Positions 29,420-38,590 of a DNA stretch of 64,000 nt are shown here, piece after piece. The notes beneath the pieces are model-generated. The model worked only from the letters and a program-made list of their open reading frames with translations, searched no databases and was not told the origin of the DNA. Source of the DNA: Neisseria perflava (GTDB lineage: Bacteria; Pseudomonadota; Gammaproteobacteria; Burkholderiales; Neisseriaceae); NCBI RefSeq assembly GCF_019334725.1, contig NZ_CP079818.1:62001-126000 (forward strand), read 5' to 3'. A program made the translations under genes and the position numbers. The stretch's first letter is position 1; the number at the start of each line of letters is the position of its first letter.

Positions 29420-29468
29420 AGGCCGTCTGAAATATGGCTTAGATCATAGCCTTATTTTCAGACGGCCT
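29420..29468 (-). terminator. DUS stem after second siderophore receptor
   Basis: AGGCCGTCTGAAA (29420-29432) pairs with TTTCAGACGGCCT (29456-29468). The inner bases TATGGCT and AGCCATA-like ends extend the stem. Confidence 0.65.
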
Positions 29469-29481
29469 TTGCCTGATTTCA

Positions 29482-31590
29482 TCAGAAACGGTAATTTACC
29501 CGGGCAGTATAGCCGCGCGGATTACCCGGCATGGCATCCGAACGCCAATATTTTTGATTGAGCAGATTGGCCGCGGCAAAGGTAACGTTAACATTTTTAT
29601 GGTTCCAGCCGAGCATAGCATCAACTCGGGCAAAGCCGGGAAGCGTAGTCACTTCTTTATTTTTTGAGTCGTAACCGTAGCGTTTGCCTGTACCGGTTAC
29701 GCCGATTTCGCCGTAGAGGTTTTCGGTTGGTGTGTAACGGAAAAACAGGTTGCCGGTAACGTTGCTGGTGTTATTCAAATGGATGCCCACTCGGTCAGGA
29801 TTGTCTTTGTCTTCAACGACTTTCGCCTGCATCACGCCCAACGAACCGCGCAGATAGAGTTTTTTGGGAATGATTTGCCCGATGGCGGACAATTCCACGC
29901 CACGCGAACGGTGTTTACCGCCGACTGCCCAAGTATAGGGATCATTTTGCGCGTCGGGGCGGTAGCGGATATTGAAGCGTTCGATTTGGTAGGCGGACAA
30001 TGTGGTGCTGAGGCGGTCATCCAGCCAACTGCTTTTGACACCGGTTTCGTATTGGCGGGTGTACTCGGGATCGGCGTTGAACACGGCGGAAGACGACGTA
30101 TCGATGCTCAAATAGCCGCGTCCGCCATAAGGTGCGAAGCCTTTGTTATACGAGGCGTAGAGCGTGTGGGCGGGCGTTACGTTCCACACTGCACCGATGT
30201 TGGGGCTGAATGAGTGACCGCTGTATTGGCGGCTGCTGCCGGTGAGTTTGTTTTCTGAATTAAAGGTGTACTTGTCGTAACGGCCGCCGAGGACGAATTT
30301 CAAATCGGGCGTGGCGGAGAAGATGTTTTGCACGAAGATGCCGTAGGAGTCGGCTTTGTGGCGGTTTTGGGTGAGGACGGGCTGCAATCTACCCGAAGCC
30401 GGCCAGCTTGCGCGGTCGTATGGATCGATGGAGGCGGTAAAGGCGCGGCTGTAACCCAATGTCGGGTTACGGTGTTCGCGGCTGTAATCCATGCCTACGG
30501 TCAGGTGGTTTTCAAAACGGCCGATGTTGTAGTCGCCGTTGAGCGTGAAATTGGACGACAGGGTTTTGTTGTCGGTCTGCTGCCAAGCGTAGTTGCGTTT
30601 GATTCGGCTGCCGTTTTCGCTGCCTGCATGAAAATGGTCGAAATCCTGCGCCGCCGTGCGGTGGGCAAGCTGCCATTGGGCGCGCCATTTGTCGTTGAAG
30701 GCGTATTCGAGGTCGGAACGCCAAACTTGCAGCTTGTCTTTGACAAAATCGTTCGGGTGGGCAAAACCCATGCGGTAAGGCAGTCCGAAGCGGTCGTACA
30801 CGGATTTGGTCGGGCTGCGGTCGGGCGTGCGCTCCACATTGTCGTAGGTGTATTGCCCCGTCCATTTCAAGCCGTTGTCGAGTTTGACGGTAATGCTGGG
30901 CGAAACCATGACGTTTTTGCTGTCTATGCCGCTGCGGAACGAATTGGCGCGCCCGACTTCACCGGTAAGGCGGATGGCAACGTTTTTGTTCAGCACTTCG
31001 TTGATGTCCATATTCAGGCTGCGGTTTGCCCACGAACCATAAACCGCACCGATGTTGCGGCTTTGTTTGAAGTTGGCGTATTTGCTGACCATGTTGATGA
31101 CGCCGCCGCCGTTGGTGCGCCCGTAAAGCACGGAGGACGGGCCTTTCAGGATTTCCACGCGCTCAATATTGGCAGTGCTGCGGCGCACTTGTCCGCTTTC
31201 GCGCACGCCGTCGCGGTAAATATCGGATGCATCGGCTTGGAAGCCGCGCAGGAAAATGCTTTCGCCGCGCATATCGTAGGCAGCATCAATGCCGGCATTG
31301 CCTTCGAGGATAGAACTCAAATCGTTCGTGCCGTAGTTTTTGTTTTTCTGAATATTGAGCGTATCGACAGTTTGCGGCGTTTCCTTAATGAGCTGTCCGT
31401 TGCGGGTAACGGCAGCTTCGTCGTAATTGATGTAGCCTTTGAGTACGCTGGTGTCGGACTGTCCGACCACGGTAACGGTGGGTAGCGTGGCGGTGTAATG
31501 TTCACCATTGTCCTGCGTATCGGCGGCAGCGACAGAGAAGGAAGCGATAATCAGCGTGGGTAATAAAGCTAAATGAAATGGTATTTGCAT
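29482..31590 (-). CDS. TonB-dependent siderophore receptor (second)
   Basis: 702 residues from the ATG at 31588-31590; the longer frame begins at a TTG with no better ribosome site. Signal peptide MQIPFHLALLPTLIIASFSVAAA, TonB box LPTVTVVG, plug starting KETPQTVDTLN and IERVEILKGPSSVLYGRTNGGGVINMV, barrel ending in YRF. The FhuE/BfrA-type plug fits catecholate or hydroxamate siderophores, but the ligand is not readable. It has no siderophore genes beside it. Confidence 0.82.
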   Translation of the reverse strand: MQIPFHLALLPTLIIASFSVAAADTQDNGEHYTATLPTVTVVGQSDTSVLKGYINYDEAAVTRNGQLIKETPQTVDTLNIQKNKNYGTNDLSSILEGNAGIDAAYDMRGESIFLRGFQADASDIYRDGVRESGQVRRSTANIERVEILKGPSSVLYGRTNGGGVINMVSKYANFKQSRNIGAVYGSWANRSLNMDINEVLNKNVAIRLTGEVGRANSFRSGIDSKNVMVSPSITVKLDNGLKWTGQYTYDNVERTPDRSPTKSVYDRFGLPYRMGFAHPNDFVKDKLQVWRSDLEYAFNDKWRAQWQLAHRTAAQDFDHFHAGSENGSRIKRNYAWQQTDNKTLSSNFTLNGDYNIGRFENHLTVGMDYSREHRNPTLGYSRAFTASIDPYDRASWPASGRLQPVLTQNRHKADSYGIFVQNIFSATPDLKFVLGGRYDKYTFNSENKLTGSSRQYSGHSFSPNIGAVWNVTPAHTLYASYNKGFAPYGGRGYLSIDTSSSAVFNADPEYTRQYETGVKSSWLDDRLSTTLSAYQIERFNIRYRPDAQNDPYTWAVGGKHRSRGVELSAIGQIIPKKLYLRGSLGVMQAKVVEDKDNPDRVGIHLNNTSNVTGNLFFRYTPTENLYGEIGVTGTGKRYGYDSKNKEVTTLPGFARVDAMLGWNHKNVNVTFAAANLLNQKYWRSDAMPGNPRGYTARVNYRF

Positions 31591-31602
31591 TTTTATACTC
31601 AA

Positions 31603-31680
31603 TTTAACGAAACAACCGAATTATATTGCCTCATAAAAGAAATGAGAATAGTTTCTTTTAATTATATTTAACATGATATT
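31603..31680 (-). promoter_or_regulatory. Promoter region of second siderophore receptor
   Basis: The minus strand has TATAAT (near 31630-31635) upstream of the start. Just upstream, near 31645-31660, lies a Fur-like stretch (GAGAATAGTTTC on the plus strand). The -35 is weak. Iron control is inferred from this and from the gene's role. Confidence 0.35.
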
Positions 31681-31689
31681 TGCAAACAA

Positions 31690-31725
31690 AGGCCGTCTGA
31701 AACTCATATCAGTTTCAGACGGCCT
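31690..31725. terminator. DUS stem between receptor and hydrolase
   Basis: 15-bp stem AGGCCGTCTGAAACT (31690-31704) with its complement (31711-31725), ending the hydrolase gene on the minus strand. Confidence 0.65.
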
Positions 31726-31749
31726 CTCTTCTTGATAGACACTTCTAAA

Positions 31750-32283
31750 CTATTTACTCAACAACATTTCCTGCATCAGCTTCATGCCCCATTGCCAGCC
31801 GCCGAGTGCGCCGTTTAACTGGCCGGAATGCGGCGATTGAAGCAGGCGTGCATGCCAGAGGTCGGCCTGTTCTTGCGCCCAATCGCGTGGCGTGCCGTTT
31901 GTTTCGGCGATAACCAGCGCTGTACGGCAAGGGCAGCGGACACGTTGAAACGTATGGATTTCGTCCTCGGGAAAAGCTTCTGGACGCGGCGAGACCAAAA
32001 TAATATTGGTCAGGCGTTTTTGCGTCAGGATGTCGGTTTGATACAGCCATGCCAAAAATGCGGACACGCCGGCACCATGAGCCACAACGGCAATATTTCT
32101 GCTGACGATATGGTCGAAGGCCGTCTGAATGGCGTGTTGCCATTCGGAAATGGTTTGCCGACTATCGGCTTCAGCAGTTTGAACAATCGGATAGCTGACC
32201 GCCCAGCGGTCTATCCACATTTCCGCTTCATCCGCATCGCGTATCAGAAACAGTGCCATTTCTTCGAGTTCGAAGCTCTGCAT
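31750..32283 (-). CDS. RBBP9/YdeN-family serine hydrolase
   Basis: 177 residues from the ATG at 32281-32283, directly after a DUS; an ATG 24 bp further in (32259) is an alternative. The nucleophile motif VAHGAG (in place of the usual GHSxG-like turn) and the final PHSGQLNGALGGW, where a histidine follows, fit the RBBP9/YdeN family. In this motif the residue at the nucleophile position looks like Gly-Ala rather than Ser, so activity is uncertain. It is 10 bp downstream of a small membrane protein gene, probably one transcript with the NApe-type gene. Confidence 0.6.
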   Translation of the reverse strand: MQSFELEEMALFLIRDADEAEMWIDRWAVSYPIVQTAEADSRQTISEWQHAIQTAFDHIVSRNIAVVAHGAGVSAFLAWLYQTDILTQKRLTNIILVSPRPEAFPEDEIHTFQRVRCPCRTALVIAETNGTPRDWAQEQADLWHARLLQSPHSGQLNGALGGWQWGMKLMQEMLLSK

Positions 32284-32293
32284 TTCAGACGGC

Positions 32294-32638
32294 CTATTTG
32301 AGCAAGTCGTTGAGTGTAAATGCAATCAGCAACGCGGCAGGCACGCTGAGGATAGCACAAGTCGCCAGACAAAGTACGATGTTGGCAATCAGCCGCCAAC
32401 CCTTCCAAGCAAAGCATTTGGCCGCAATCAGCAGGCAAGGCAGGGAAAACAGCAGCCATACCAACGCCCATGTCGGATTAGCCTTGGTCGGCGCAACCCA
32501 GCCGGACATCCGCGCCAGCATAAACACCGCCCACACCAGCATAGGCAATATAAATGCCGCCACGACCCACGCCGCGCCTACGCCGGTTTTGCCGTTTATA
32601 TTCCAATCATATTTACCAAAAACCTTATTCGGCAACAT
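32294..32638 (-). CDS. Small membrane protein, unknown function
   Basis: 114 residues. The ATG at 32636-32638 has GGAG seven bases upstream and overlaps the 3' end of the NApe-type gene by 14 bp. Three hydrophobic helices (VGAAWVVAAFILPMLVWAVF, ALVWLLFSLPCLLIAA, LIANIVLCLATCAILSVPAALLIAF) and a short polar N terminus. No family recognised. Translational coupling to the repair gene upstream is implied by the overlap. Confidence 0.65.
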   Translation of the reverse strand: MLPNKVFGKYDWNINGKTGVGAAWVVAAFILPMLVWAVFMLARMSGWVAPTKANPTWALVWLLFSLPCLLIAAKCFAWKGWRLIANIVLCLATCAILSVPAALLIAFTLNDLLK

Positions 32639-33404
32639 AGTCATACTCCACAACTAAAGGGGCGTGATCCGAGAATTTTTCGTCTTTATAAACATGTGCG
32701 GAAACAGCTTTGGCGGCCAACTCCGGCGTAACCATCTGATAATCGATGCGCCACCCGACATCTTTCGCATACGCTTGTCCGCGGTTGCTCCACCATGTAT
32801 AGCCCGGCACATCCGGATAAAGTGTGCGCCACATATCCGTCCAACCGAGCTTGTGGATGACTTTGCCTATCCATTCGCGCTCTTCAGGCAAGAAGCCCGA
32901 ATTTTTCTGATTGCCCTTCCAGTTTTTCAAGTCGATGTTTTGGTGGGCAATGTTCCAGTCGCCGCAGACGACGATGTCGCGCCCTTCGTTTTTCATGGCT
33001 TCGAGCATGGGATAGAACGCGTCCAAAAAGCGGTATTTCACTTGTTGGCGCTCTTCCGCGCTGCTGCCGCTGGGCAGATACAGCGAAATTACCGATAACT
33101 TGCCGAAATCGCAACGGACAAAACGGCCTTCCCTGTCAAATTCTTCAATGCCCATGCCGATTTGCACATTGTCGGGTTTGCGTTTGCTGTACACCGCCAC
33201 GCCGCTGTAACCGCGCTTTTCAGCGCAATGCCAGTAGCCGTGCATACCGTGCGGATTTTTCATATCGTCTGATAGGTCGGCCTCTTGAGCTTTCAGTTCC
33301 TGCACGCAGACAATGTCCGCGCCTGATGCGACGATGTATTCATAAAAACCTTTTTTATAGGCGGAGCGGATGCCGTTGACGTTGGCAGAGATGATTTTCA
33401 ACAT
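32625..33404 (-). CDS. Exonuclease III family AP endonuclease, NApe type
   Basis: 259 residues, second ExoIII paralogue in the window. N8 (ANVN), E36 (VQELK), D149 and N151 (CGDWNIA) and SDHAP near the end are the metal and catalytic residues. The region equivalent to position 167 reads NWKGNQKNSGFLPEER with no histidine, as expected for the AP-endonuclease paralogue NApe. It repairs abasic sites and 3' blocks, while the NExo-type copy at 13612 lacks AP cleavage. Confidence 0.85.
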   Translation of the reverse strand: MLKIISANVNGIRSAYKKGFYEYIVASGADIVCVQELKAQEADLSDDMKNPHGMHGYWHCAEKRGYSGVAVYSKRKPDNVQIGMGIEEFDREGRFVRCDFGKLSVISLYLPSGSSAEERQQVKYRFLDAFYPMLEAMKNEGRDIVVCGDWNIAHQNIDLKNWKGNQKNSGFLPEEREWIGKVIHKLGWTDMWRTLYPDVPGYTWWSNRGQAYAKDVGWRIDYQMVTPELAAKAVSAHVYKDEKFSDHAPLVVEYDYVAE

Positions 33405-33448
33405 AAGATTTGAGTGATTTTTAAAAACGGATAATAGGATTGAGGTTT

Positions 33449-34762
33449 TCAGACGACCTGCAAGTCATAAACAAATACTTTGGAATTGCGGCCGTTGGCA
33501 TTGTATTCCTGCCGACGTTCAGCAGGCAGGTCATCGGCTGAGACCGTCTGAAAGCCCCGTTCAACAAACCATTCGCCCGTGTGCGTGGATAAGGCGAAGA
33601 GCGTTTTAATATTTAAGGCGCGCGCTTTTTGAAACAGATGTTCCAACAGCAATTCGCCGTAGCCGCCGTCACGAGCTTCGGGCGACACCACCAGGCAGGC
33701 TAATTCGCCGCAGTCCGGCTCGGAAAAGGTTTTCAGCGCCACGCAGCCGTAAATGTTTTGATCGTGTTCCAATACGGAAAAGCTGGAAATATGGTTTTCC
33801 AAATACTCGCGGCTGCGGTGTAACAAGATGCCTTGTTCCGCCAACGGACGGATTAAGGCGATGATGTGCGGAATGTCGTCGCTGCGTGCCTGACGGATGG
33901 AAACAAACGGCTCGCGCGCAATAGATGTACCGCTGCCCTCGCGGGTAAACAGCTCGCGCAACAGGCTGCCGTCTTCACGGCCGTTGAGAATCTGCACCCG
34001 CGATACGCCGTTTTCCAACGCACCTACCGCCGCATGCAGCAAATCGGCCGGTGCATCGGGATTGTCGTGTATCAGTTCCTGCACTTCGCCGACAGACAAA
34101 GTATTGGCCAAAGAGCCGTCGGCACGACGAATACCGGCTTCTTCAGTCAAGAAAACCAGTTTCTCCGCCTGCAAAGCCATGGCTACTTCCTGCGCGGTTT
34201 CGCACATACTCAGGTTGAAGGTTTTGCCGCTGTACGAATGCCCCAAAGGACTGATAAGCACCACGGCACCGCCATCCAAACGCAAACGGATTTCTTCCGC
34301 GTCGATTTTGCGGACGGTACCGGTATAGCCCATGTCGACGCCGTCGATAACGCCCAACGGACGGGCGGTAATAAAGTTGCCGCACGCAATAACCGGCGGC
34401 TTGCTCCGTTGCTGCGCAGATACGCTGCTGAACAAGGCGGCTTCCACATCGCTGCGGATAATCCCCGCCACCTGCTTCACTTCCATCAGGGTCGCTTCAT
34501 CGGTAATCCGTCGGCTGCCGCTGTATTTCGGAACAAAATCCCGACCCGAAGCCAATTTATCGAGCAAATGCCGCGAACCGTGTACCAAGACCAAACGCAA
34601 GCCCAAGCTGGCCAACAGATTCAAATCTGCAGCCAAACGAATCAAGGTTTCGCCTTCCAACAGGCTGTCGGTCACGCCGACCACCATGGTTTTGCCGCGC
34701 AAATATTGGATATAGGGCGCGGCCTCGCGAAAGCTGGCGACAAAATGGGCGATGGCACTCAT
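33449..34762 (-). CDS. argA: N-acetylglutamate synthase ArgA
   Basis: 437 residues: an amino-acid kinase-like domain (about 1-280, with LVHGSRHLLD and VLISPLGHSYSGKTFNLS) that binds arginine, then a GNAT acetyltransferase domain (about 290-437, with ACLVVSPEARDGGYGELLLEHLF as the acetyl-CoA loop). First step of arginine synthesis from glutamate, feedback-inhibited by arginine. It shares a 4-bp overlap with the upstream zinc-ribbon gene. argG lies elsewhere in the window (58451). Confidence 0.93.
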   Translation of the reverse strand: MSAIAHFVASFREAAPYIQYLRGKTMVVGVTDSLLEGETLIRLAADLNLLASLGLRLVLVHGSRHLLDKLASGRDFVPKYSGSRRITDEATLMEVKQVAGIIRSDVEAALFSSVSAQQRSKPPVIACGNFITARPLGVIDGVDMGYTGTVRKIDAEEIRLRLDGGAVVLISPLGHSYSGKTFNLSMCETAQEVAMALQAEKLVFLTEEAGIRRADGSLANTLSVGEVQELIHDNPDAPADLLHAAVGALENGVSRVQILNGREDGSLLRELFTREGSGTSIAREPFVSIRQARSDDIPHIIALIRPLAEQGILLHRSREYLENHISSFSVLEHDQNIYGCVALKTFSEPDCGELACLVVSPEARDGGYGELLLEHLFQKARALNIKTLFALSTHTGEWFVERGFQTVSADDLPAERRQEYNANGRNSKVFVYDLQVV

Positions 34763-35154
34763 AGCAGGGCAAGATAAAAGAGTTGCATAATCAAAACCGT
34801 CAGCGCAATCAGCGATGCCAACGTCCAGTTGAAACCGTCCTTGCGCGTTTTGACCGCTGCCTGCTCTTCCGCCTTGGGCTCTTCCTTAAGCGCGCTGTTG
34901 AGCAAATCGGAAATTTCTTTGCGCGAGAGTTTGGAATGCTTGAGGATTTGCGCACCGATGTTATGCACGAGGCGCACATCCGTTACCGCCACAGGCAGAT
35001 GAGCCGGATCGGCCGGCAGGTTGCCCGACAGATAATCCTTGGCCTTAAACATCCCCGAACAACGCGTGCAGACCACGAAACCCTGCGCCACGTTCAACTG
35101 GGCATCTTTCACCCAATGCGGTGTTTTACAATGAGGACAAGAACAAGCAGGCAT
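34759..35154 (-). CDS. Zinc-ribbon membrane protein (MJ0042-like), unknown role
   Basis: 131 residues. The start is a zinc ribbon: CSCPHCKTPH and VVCTRCSGMF hold two CxxC pairs, like the MJ0042/DUF3426 N-terminal domain. The middle is charged, with KLSRKEISDLL, and the C terminus is a single membrane helix (ASLIALTVLIMQLFYLALL). It overlaps argA by 4 bp (ATGA), which suggests co-translation; the functional link is unclear. Confidence 0.7.
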   Translation of the reverse strand: MPACSCPHCKTPHWVKDAQLNVAQGFVVCTRCSGMFKAKDYLSGNLPADPAHLPVAVTDVRLVHNIGAQILKHSKLSRKEISDLLNSALKEEPKAEEQAAVKTRKDGFNWTLASLIALTVLIMQLFYLALL

Positions 35155-35207
35155 GAGTATTTCCGTAAGTGTATTGAATCAAAAATATATATTTTAGCCA
35201 ATGCTTC

Positions 35208-35237
35208 AGGCCGTCTGAAAACTATTTCAGACGACCT
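35208..35237 (-). terminator. Mixed-dialect DUS stem after pyrE
   Basis: AGGCCGTCTGAAA (35208-35220) pairs with TTTCAGACGACCT (35225-35237), the complement of the AGGTCGTCTGAA dialect. One position is mismatched or wobble. 18 bp past pyrE. Confidence 0.6.
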
Positions 35238-35254
35238 GAGCATGATGTTATGGT

Positions 35255-35896
35255 TTAAACCGCGCCGTAACGTTCGCGATAGGCTTTGACCGGCTCGAAG
35301 AAGCCGCCAAATTCGGCATTGTTTTGCAAGAGCGTGAACAAGTCGTTCAGGTTGGCAATTGAAACCACCGGCAGGCCGTATTGTTTTTCAACTTCCTGTA
35401 CCGCCGACAATTCGCCCGTGCCTTTTTCCATGCGGTCGAGCGCAATGGCCACTGCGGCAGGCGTTGCACCTTCGGCTTCAATCAGTTTGACCGACTCGCG
35501 CACGGATGTGCCGGCGGAAATCACATCATCGATAATCAGCACACGGCCTTTCAAAGGCGCGCCCACCAACACGCCGCCCTCGCCGTGGTCTTTGGCTTCT
35601 TTGCGGTTGTAGGCAAACGGTACGTTTACGCCTTTTTCCGCCAACATCATCGCTGTTGCCGCCGCCAAAATAATGCCTTTATAGGCTGGGCCGAACAGCA
35701 TATCGAACTTCACGCCGCTGGCAATAATGGCTTCGGCGTAAAACTTCGCCAGCTGCAAAGTCGATGCGCCGTCATTGAACAAACCGGCATTGAAAAAATA
35801 AGGCGACTGACGGCCGGCCTTAGTTGTAAATTCGCCGAATTTCAACACGTTTTGTGCCAAAGCGAATTTGAGGAAGTCTTGACGGAAATCGGACAT
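35255..35896 (-). CDS. pyrE: Orotate phosphoribosyltransferase PyrE
   Basis: 213 residues. The PRPP-binding motif VLIIDDVISAGTSV lies near residue 118-131. FGPAYKGI and FAYNRKEAKDHGEGG match the active-site loop that carries the catalytic lysine. It makes OMP from orotate in pyrimidine synthesis. Other pyrimidine genes are not adjacent, though pyrH lies 0.8 kb upstream. Confidence 0.95.
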   Translation of the reverse strand: MSDFRQDFLKFALAQNVLKFGEFTTKAGRQSPYFFNAGLFNDGASTLQLAKFYAEAIIASGVKFDMLFGPAYKGIILAAATAMMLAEKGVNVPFAYNRKEAKDHGEGGVLVGAPLKGRVLIIDDVISAGTSVRESVKLIEAEGATPAAVAIALDRMEKGTGELSAVQEVEKQYGLPVVSIANLNDLFTLLQNNAEFGGFFEPVKAYRERYGAV

Positions 35897-36041
35897 TTGG
35901 GTTCTCCCGAAAGATGTTGATTTATCAAAGAAACGATTATAAAGGATTCATGCGGAAAAATCAGGCCGTCTGAAAGCAGGTTCAACCCCGCTTTTAACCG
36001 ACAAGGCGGCATTACCGTTTTATCCCAGCAATCAAAACAGA

Positions 36042-36512
36042 TTATTCCCGATGATACGGATGATTGTGCAAAATCGAAACGGCGCGATAAAGCTGCTCGG
36101 TCAGCAAAACACGCACCATGCCGTGCGGCAGGGTCAGGCTGGAAAGGCGCATCATCATGTTTGCCTGCTGTTTCAATCGGTCGGTCATGCCGTCTGCACC
36201 GCCGATAATAAAGCAGACGTGTTCGCCGTTTTGCTGCCAGCTTTTCAAGTGTTGCGCCAATTCGACCGAAGTCGGCGCTTTGCCGCGCTCGTCCAATACC
36301 ACCAAAAACGCGCCCTGCGGTATGGCTTCCAACAGGCGTTTTTCTTCAGCCGCCATGCCCTGAGCCGCATTCACACCCGCACCGCGTTTTTCGGGCTTGA
36401 TTTCTTTCAGCGCATAATTGACATCGCGCCCGAAGCGTTTGGCGTACTCGCCGACGGCTTCATCCACCCAACGCGGCATTTTCGTGCCTACAGCCAAGAC
36501 GGTGATATTCAT
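36042..36512 (-). CDS. rlmH: 23S rRNA pseudouridine-1915 N3-methyltransferase RlmH
   Basis: 156 residues from the ATG at 36510-36512, which has AAGGA upstream; the longer frame adds 26 poor residues. The SPOUT knot motifs are present: FIIGGADGMTDRL and SLTLPHGMVRVLLTEQLYRA, with the family's C-terminal HPYHRE. It methylates pseudouridine 1915 in helix 69 of 23S rRNA. Confidence 0.93.
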   Translation of the reverse strand: MNITVLAVGTKMPRWVDEAVGEYAKRFGRDVNYALKEIKPEKRGAGVNAAQGMAAEEKRLLEAIPQGAFLVVLDERGKAPTSVELAQHLKSWQQNGEHVCFIIGGADGMTDRLKQQANMMMRLSSLTLPHGMVRVLLTEQLYRAVSILHNHPYHRE

Positions 36513-36616
36513 GGAGTATCCTTTGTTATCGAATTGTCGGTTGGGCATTATGGTCAAGCAGGTTCTCGACTTTTTCAAACCATGAGCCAATACCCGCGCA
36601 ACCGACTGAAAATAAA

Positions 36617-36665
36617 AGGCCGTCTGAAAGCCGAATGTATCCCGTTCGGCTGTTTCAGACGGCCT
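36617..36665 (-). terminator. DUS stem after pyrH
   Basis: 13-bp DUS stem (36617-36629 with 36653-36665). The inner arms GCCGAA and TTCGGC extend it. It ends pyrH on the minus strand. Confidence 0.75.
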
Positions 36666-36673
36666 TTCAATGA

Positions 36674-37393
36674 TTAGCAGTGAACCAGTGTACCTTCGTT
36701 TTCGCCGGTTACCACGCGTTTGAGCGAGCCTTCTTTAGCAATGCCGAAGACCACGATATTGAGTTTGCGTTCGCGGCAGAGGGCGAAGGCAGTGGCATCC
36801 ATCACTTTGAGATTTTTTAACAAGGCTTCGTCAAAAGTAATGGTTTCATAGCGTGTTGCAGATGGGTCTTTTTTCGGGTCCGCGGTGTACACGCCGTCAA
36901 CGTTGGTGGCTTTGAGCATCACATCGCAGTTCATTTCCGCACCGCGTAATGCGGCAGCAGTGTCGGTCGTAAAGAATGGGTTACCGGTACCGGCGGCGAA
37001 AATCACGACTTTGCCTTCTTCCAAATATTGAATGGCTTTAGGACGGGCGTAAGTTTCAGCGATTTGCTGCATAGACAGTGCGGATTGAACACGCGCTTTG
37101 ATGCCCAAAGTTTCAAATGCGTCTTTGAGTGCCAACGCGTTCATCACGGTTGCCATCATACCCATGTAGTCGGCAGTGGCGCGATCCATGCTGCCTGCTT
37201 GTGCAGATACGCCGCGGAAAATGTTACCGCCGCCGACAACGATACCGACTTGCACGCCCATTCTCACGATTTCGGCAATTTCGCCGACAGTTTGAACGAT
37301 GGTATCGTGATTGATGCCGAATGGATCGGAACCCATCAGAGATTCGCCGGAGAGTTTCAGTAATACGCGTTTGTATTTGATTTGCTGTGTCAT
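36674..37393 (-). CDS. pyrH: UMP kinase PyrH
   Basis: 239 residues. The amino-acid kinase fold has KLSGESLMG near the start, VGGGNIFRG (about 52-60), MGMMATVMNALAL and AAGTGNPFFTTDTAAALR, all typical of bacterial UMP kinase. It phosphorylates UMP to UDP. It follows tsf and rpsB on the same strand, the common rpsB-tsf-pyrH order, but a terminator lies after tsf. Confidence 0.95.
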   Translation of the reverse strand: MTQQIKYKRVLLKLSGESLMGSDPFGINHDTIVQTVGEIAEIVRMGVQVGIVVGGGNIFRGVSAQAGSMDRATADYMGMMATVMNALALKDAFETLGIKARVQSALSMQQIAETYARPKAIQYLEEGKVVIFAAGTGNPFFTTDTAAALRGAEMNCDVMLKATNVDGVYTADPKKDPSATRYETITFDEALLKNLKVMDATAFALCRERKLNIVVFGIAKEGSLKRVVTGENEGTLVHC

Positions 37394-37561
37394 GGGATAC
37401 CTTGCTTTCTTGAATGTCGTCGGTCGGAGTTTGGGTCGTCTGAATTTTCAAACGGTCGGATTACAATGATATGGTGTGTCGTTCTATTATTGTTTTGGTT
37501 TTCAGACTGCCTTTATATTCGGTCGTCTTAAAATAGGTACCGTAAACGGTTTTCTCAAAAA

Positions 37562-37596
37562 AAAGCACCCTGATTCGTTTGGAATCTAGGTGCTTT
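37562..37596 (-). terminator. tsf intrinsic terminator
   Basis: On the minus strand AAAGCACC and GGTGCTTT close a stem with inner GATTC/GAATC pairing, followed by a run of eight T. It does not use DUS. It separates tsf from pyrH. Confidence 0.85.
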
Positions 37597-37612
37597 CTTT
37601 TTCATAAGTGCC

Positions 37613-38467
37613 TTACACTTTAGCAGCGGCAGCAACTTCGGCTGCGTAGTCAACAACAGCTTTCTCGATACCGTCGCCTACTTTGTAGCGTACGAAGCTG
37701 ATCACTTCAGTGCCGTTTTCTTTAGCGAATTGGGCAACAGTTTGGTCAGGGTTCATCACGAACGCTTGGCCGTTCAGAGTGATTTCAGCCAAGAATTTGC
37801 GGATACGGCCTTCAACCATTTTAGCGGCGATGTCGGCAGGTTTGCCTGAAGCGATAGCTTGTTCGGTGTAGATGTGGCGTTCTTTTTCAACGGTTTCAGC
37901 ATCTACTTCGGCTTCGCTTACGCATTGTGGTTTAGCGGCAACGATGTGCATACCGATTTTGCGTGCTACGTCTTCAGAGCCTTTATACTCAACCAATACG
38001 CCTTCGGTAGCCAAAGCACCGTGGATGTAGGCAACCAGTTGGTTGGCAGTGTCGATCACTTGGAAGCGGCGAACAGACATGTTCTCGCCCAATTTAGCGA
38101 TGATGGCTTTACGTTCTGCTTCAACCAGTTCGCTCAGTTCTTCAACAGAAGCCGGTTTTTTCTCGGCAGCAGTTTTAGCAACGAAGTTGGCAAATTCTAC
38201 GAAGCCGGCGTCTTTAGCAACGAAGTCGGTTTCGCAGTTTACTTCAACCAATGCGCCGACATTGCCGTTGATCGCGTAAGCCAATACGCCTTCGGCAGCA
38301 GTACGGCCAGCCAGTTTACCGGCTTTCGCACCAGATTTAATACGCAGGATTTCTTCGGCTTTGTCGAAGTTGCCTTCAGCTTCAACCAAGGCTTTTTTGC
38401 ATTCCATCATGCCCAGGCCAGTAGCGGCGCGCAGGTCGGCAACCATTTTTGCAGTAATTTCTGCCAT
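37613..38467 (-). CDS. tsf: Elongation factor Ts
   Basis: 284 residues from the ATG at 38465-38467, with TAGGAG upstream. N-terminal UBA-like segment MAEITAKMVADLRAATGLGMMECKKAL, then the core with CETDFVAKDAGF. Guanine exchange factor for EF-Tu. It follows rpsB with a hairpin between. Confidence 0.95.
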   Translation of the reverse strand: MAEITAKMVADLRAATGLGMMECKKALVEAEGNFDKAEEILRIKSGAKAGKLAGRTAAEGVLAYAINGNVGALVEVNCETDFVAKDAGFVEFANFVAKTAAEKKPASVEELSELVEAERKAIIAKLGENMSVRRFQVIDTANQLVAYIHGALATEGVLVEYKGSEDVARKIGMHIVAAKPQCVSEAEVDAETVEKERHIYTEQAIASGKPADIAAKMVEGRIRKFLAEITLNGQAFVMNPDQTVAQFAKENGTEVISFVRYKVGDGIEKAVVDYAAEVAAAAKV

Positions 38468-38554
38468 TTTGAATCTCCTAGATTTTTGGGAACACGGCCA
38501 TTGCCGTGTTTGGAAATAGTGGCCGTCTGAAACGGATTTCAGAACGGGATTTGA

Positions 38555-38578
38555 GAAAAGGGGCATAACGCCCCTCTT
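38555..38578 (-). terminator. Hairpin/attenuator between rpsB and tsf
   Basis: AGGGGC (minus strand) pairs with GCCCCT around loop GTTAT, followed by TTTTC. It lies 13 bp past rpsB. In other bacteria this gap sets the S2 to EF-Ts ratio; here that is inferred. Confidence 0.6.
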
Positions 38579-38590
38579 CTGTGTACCGAA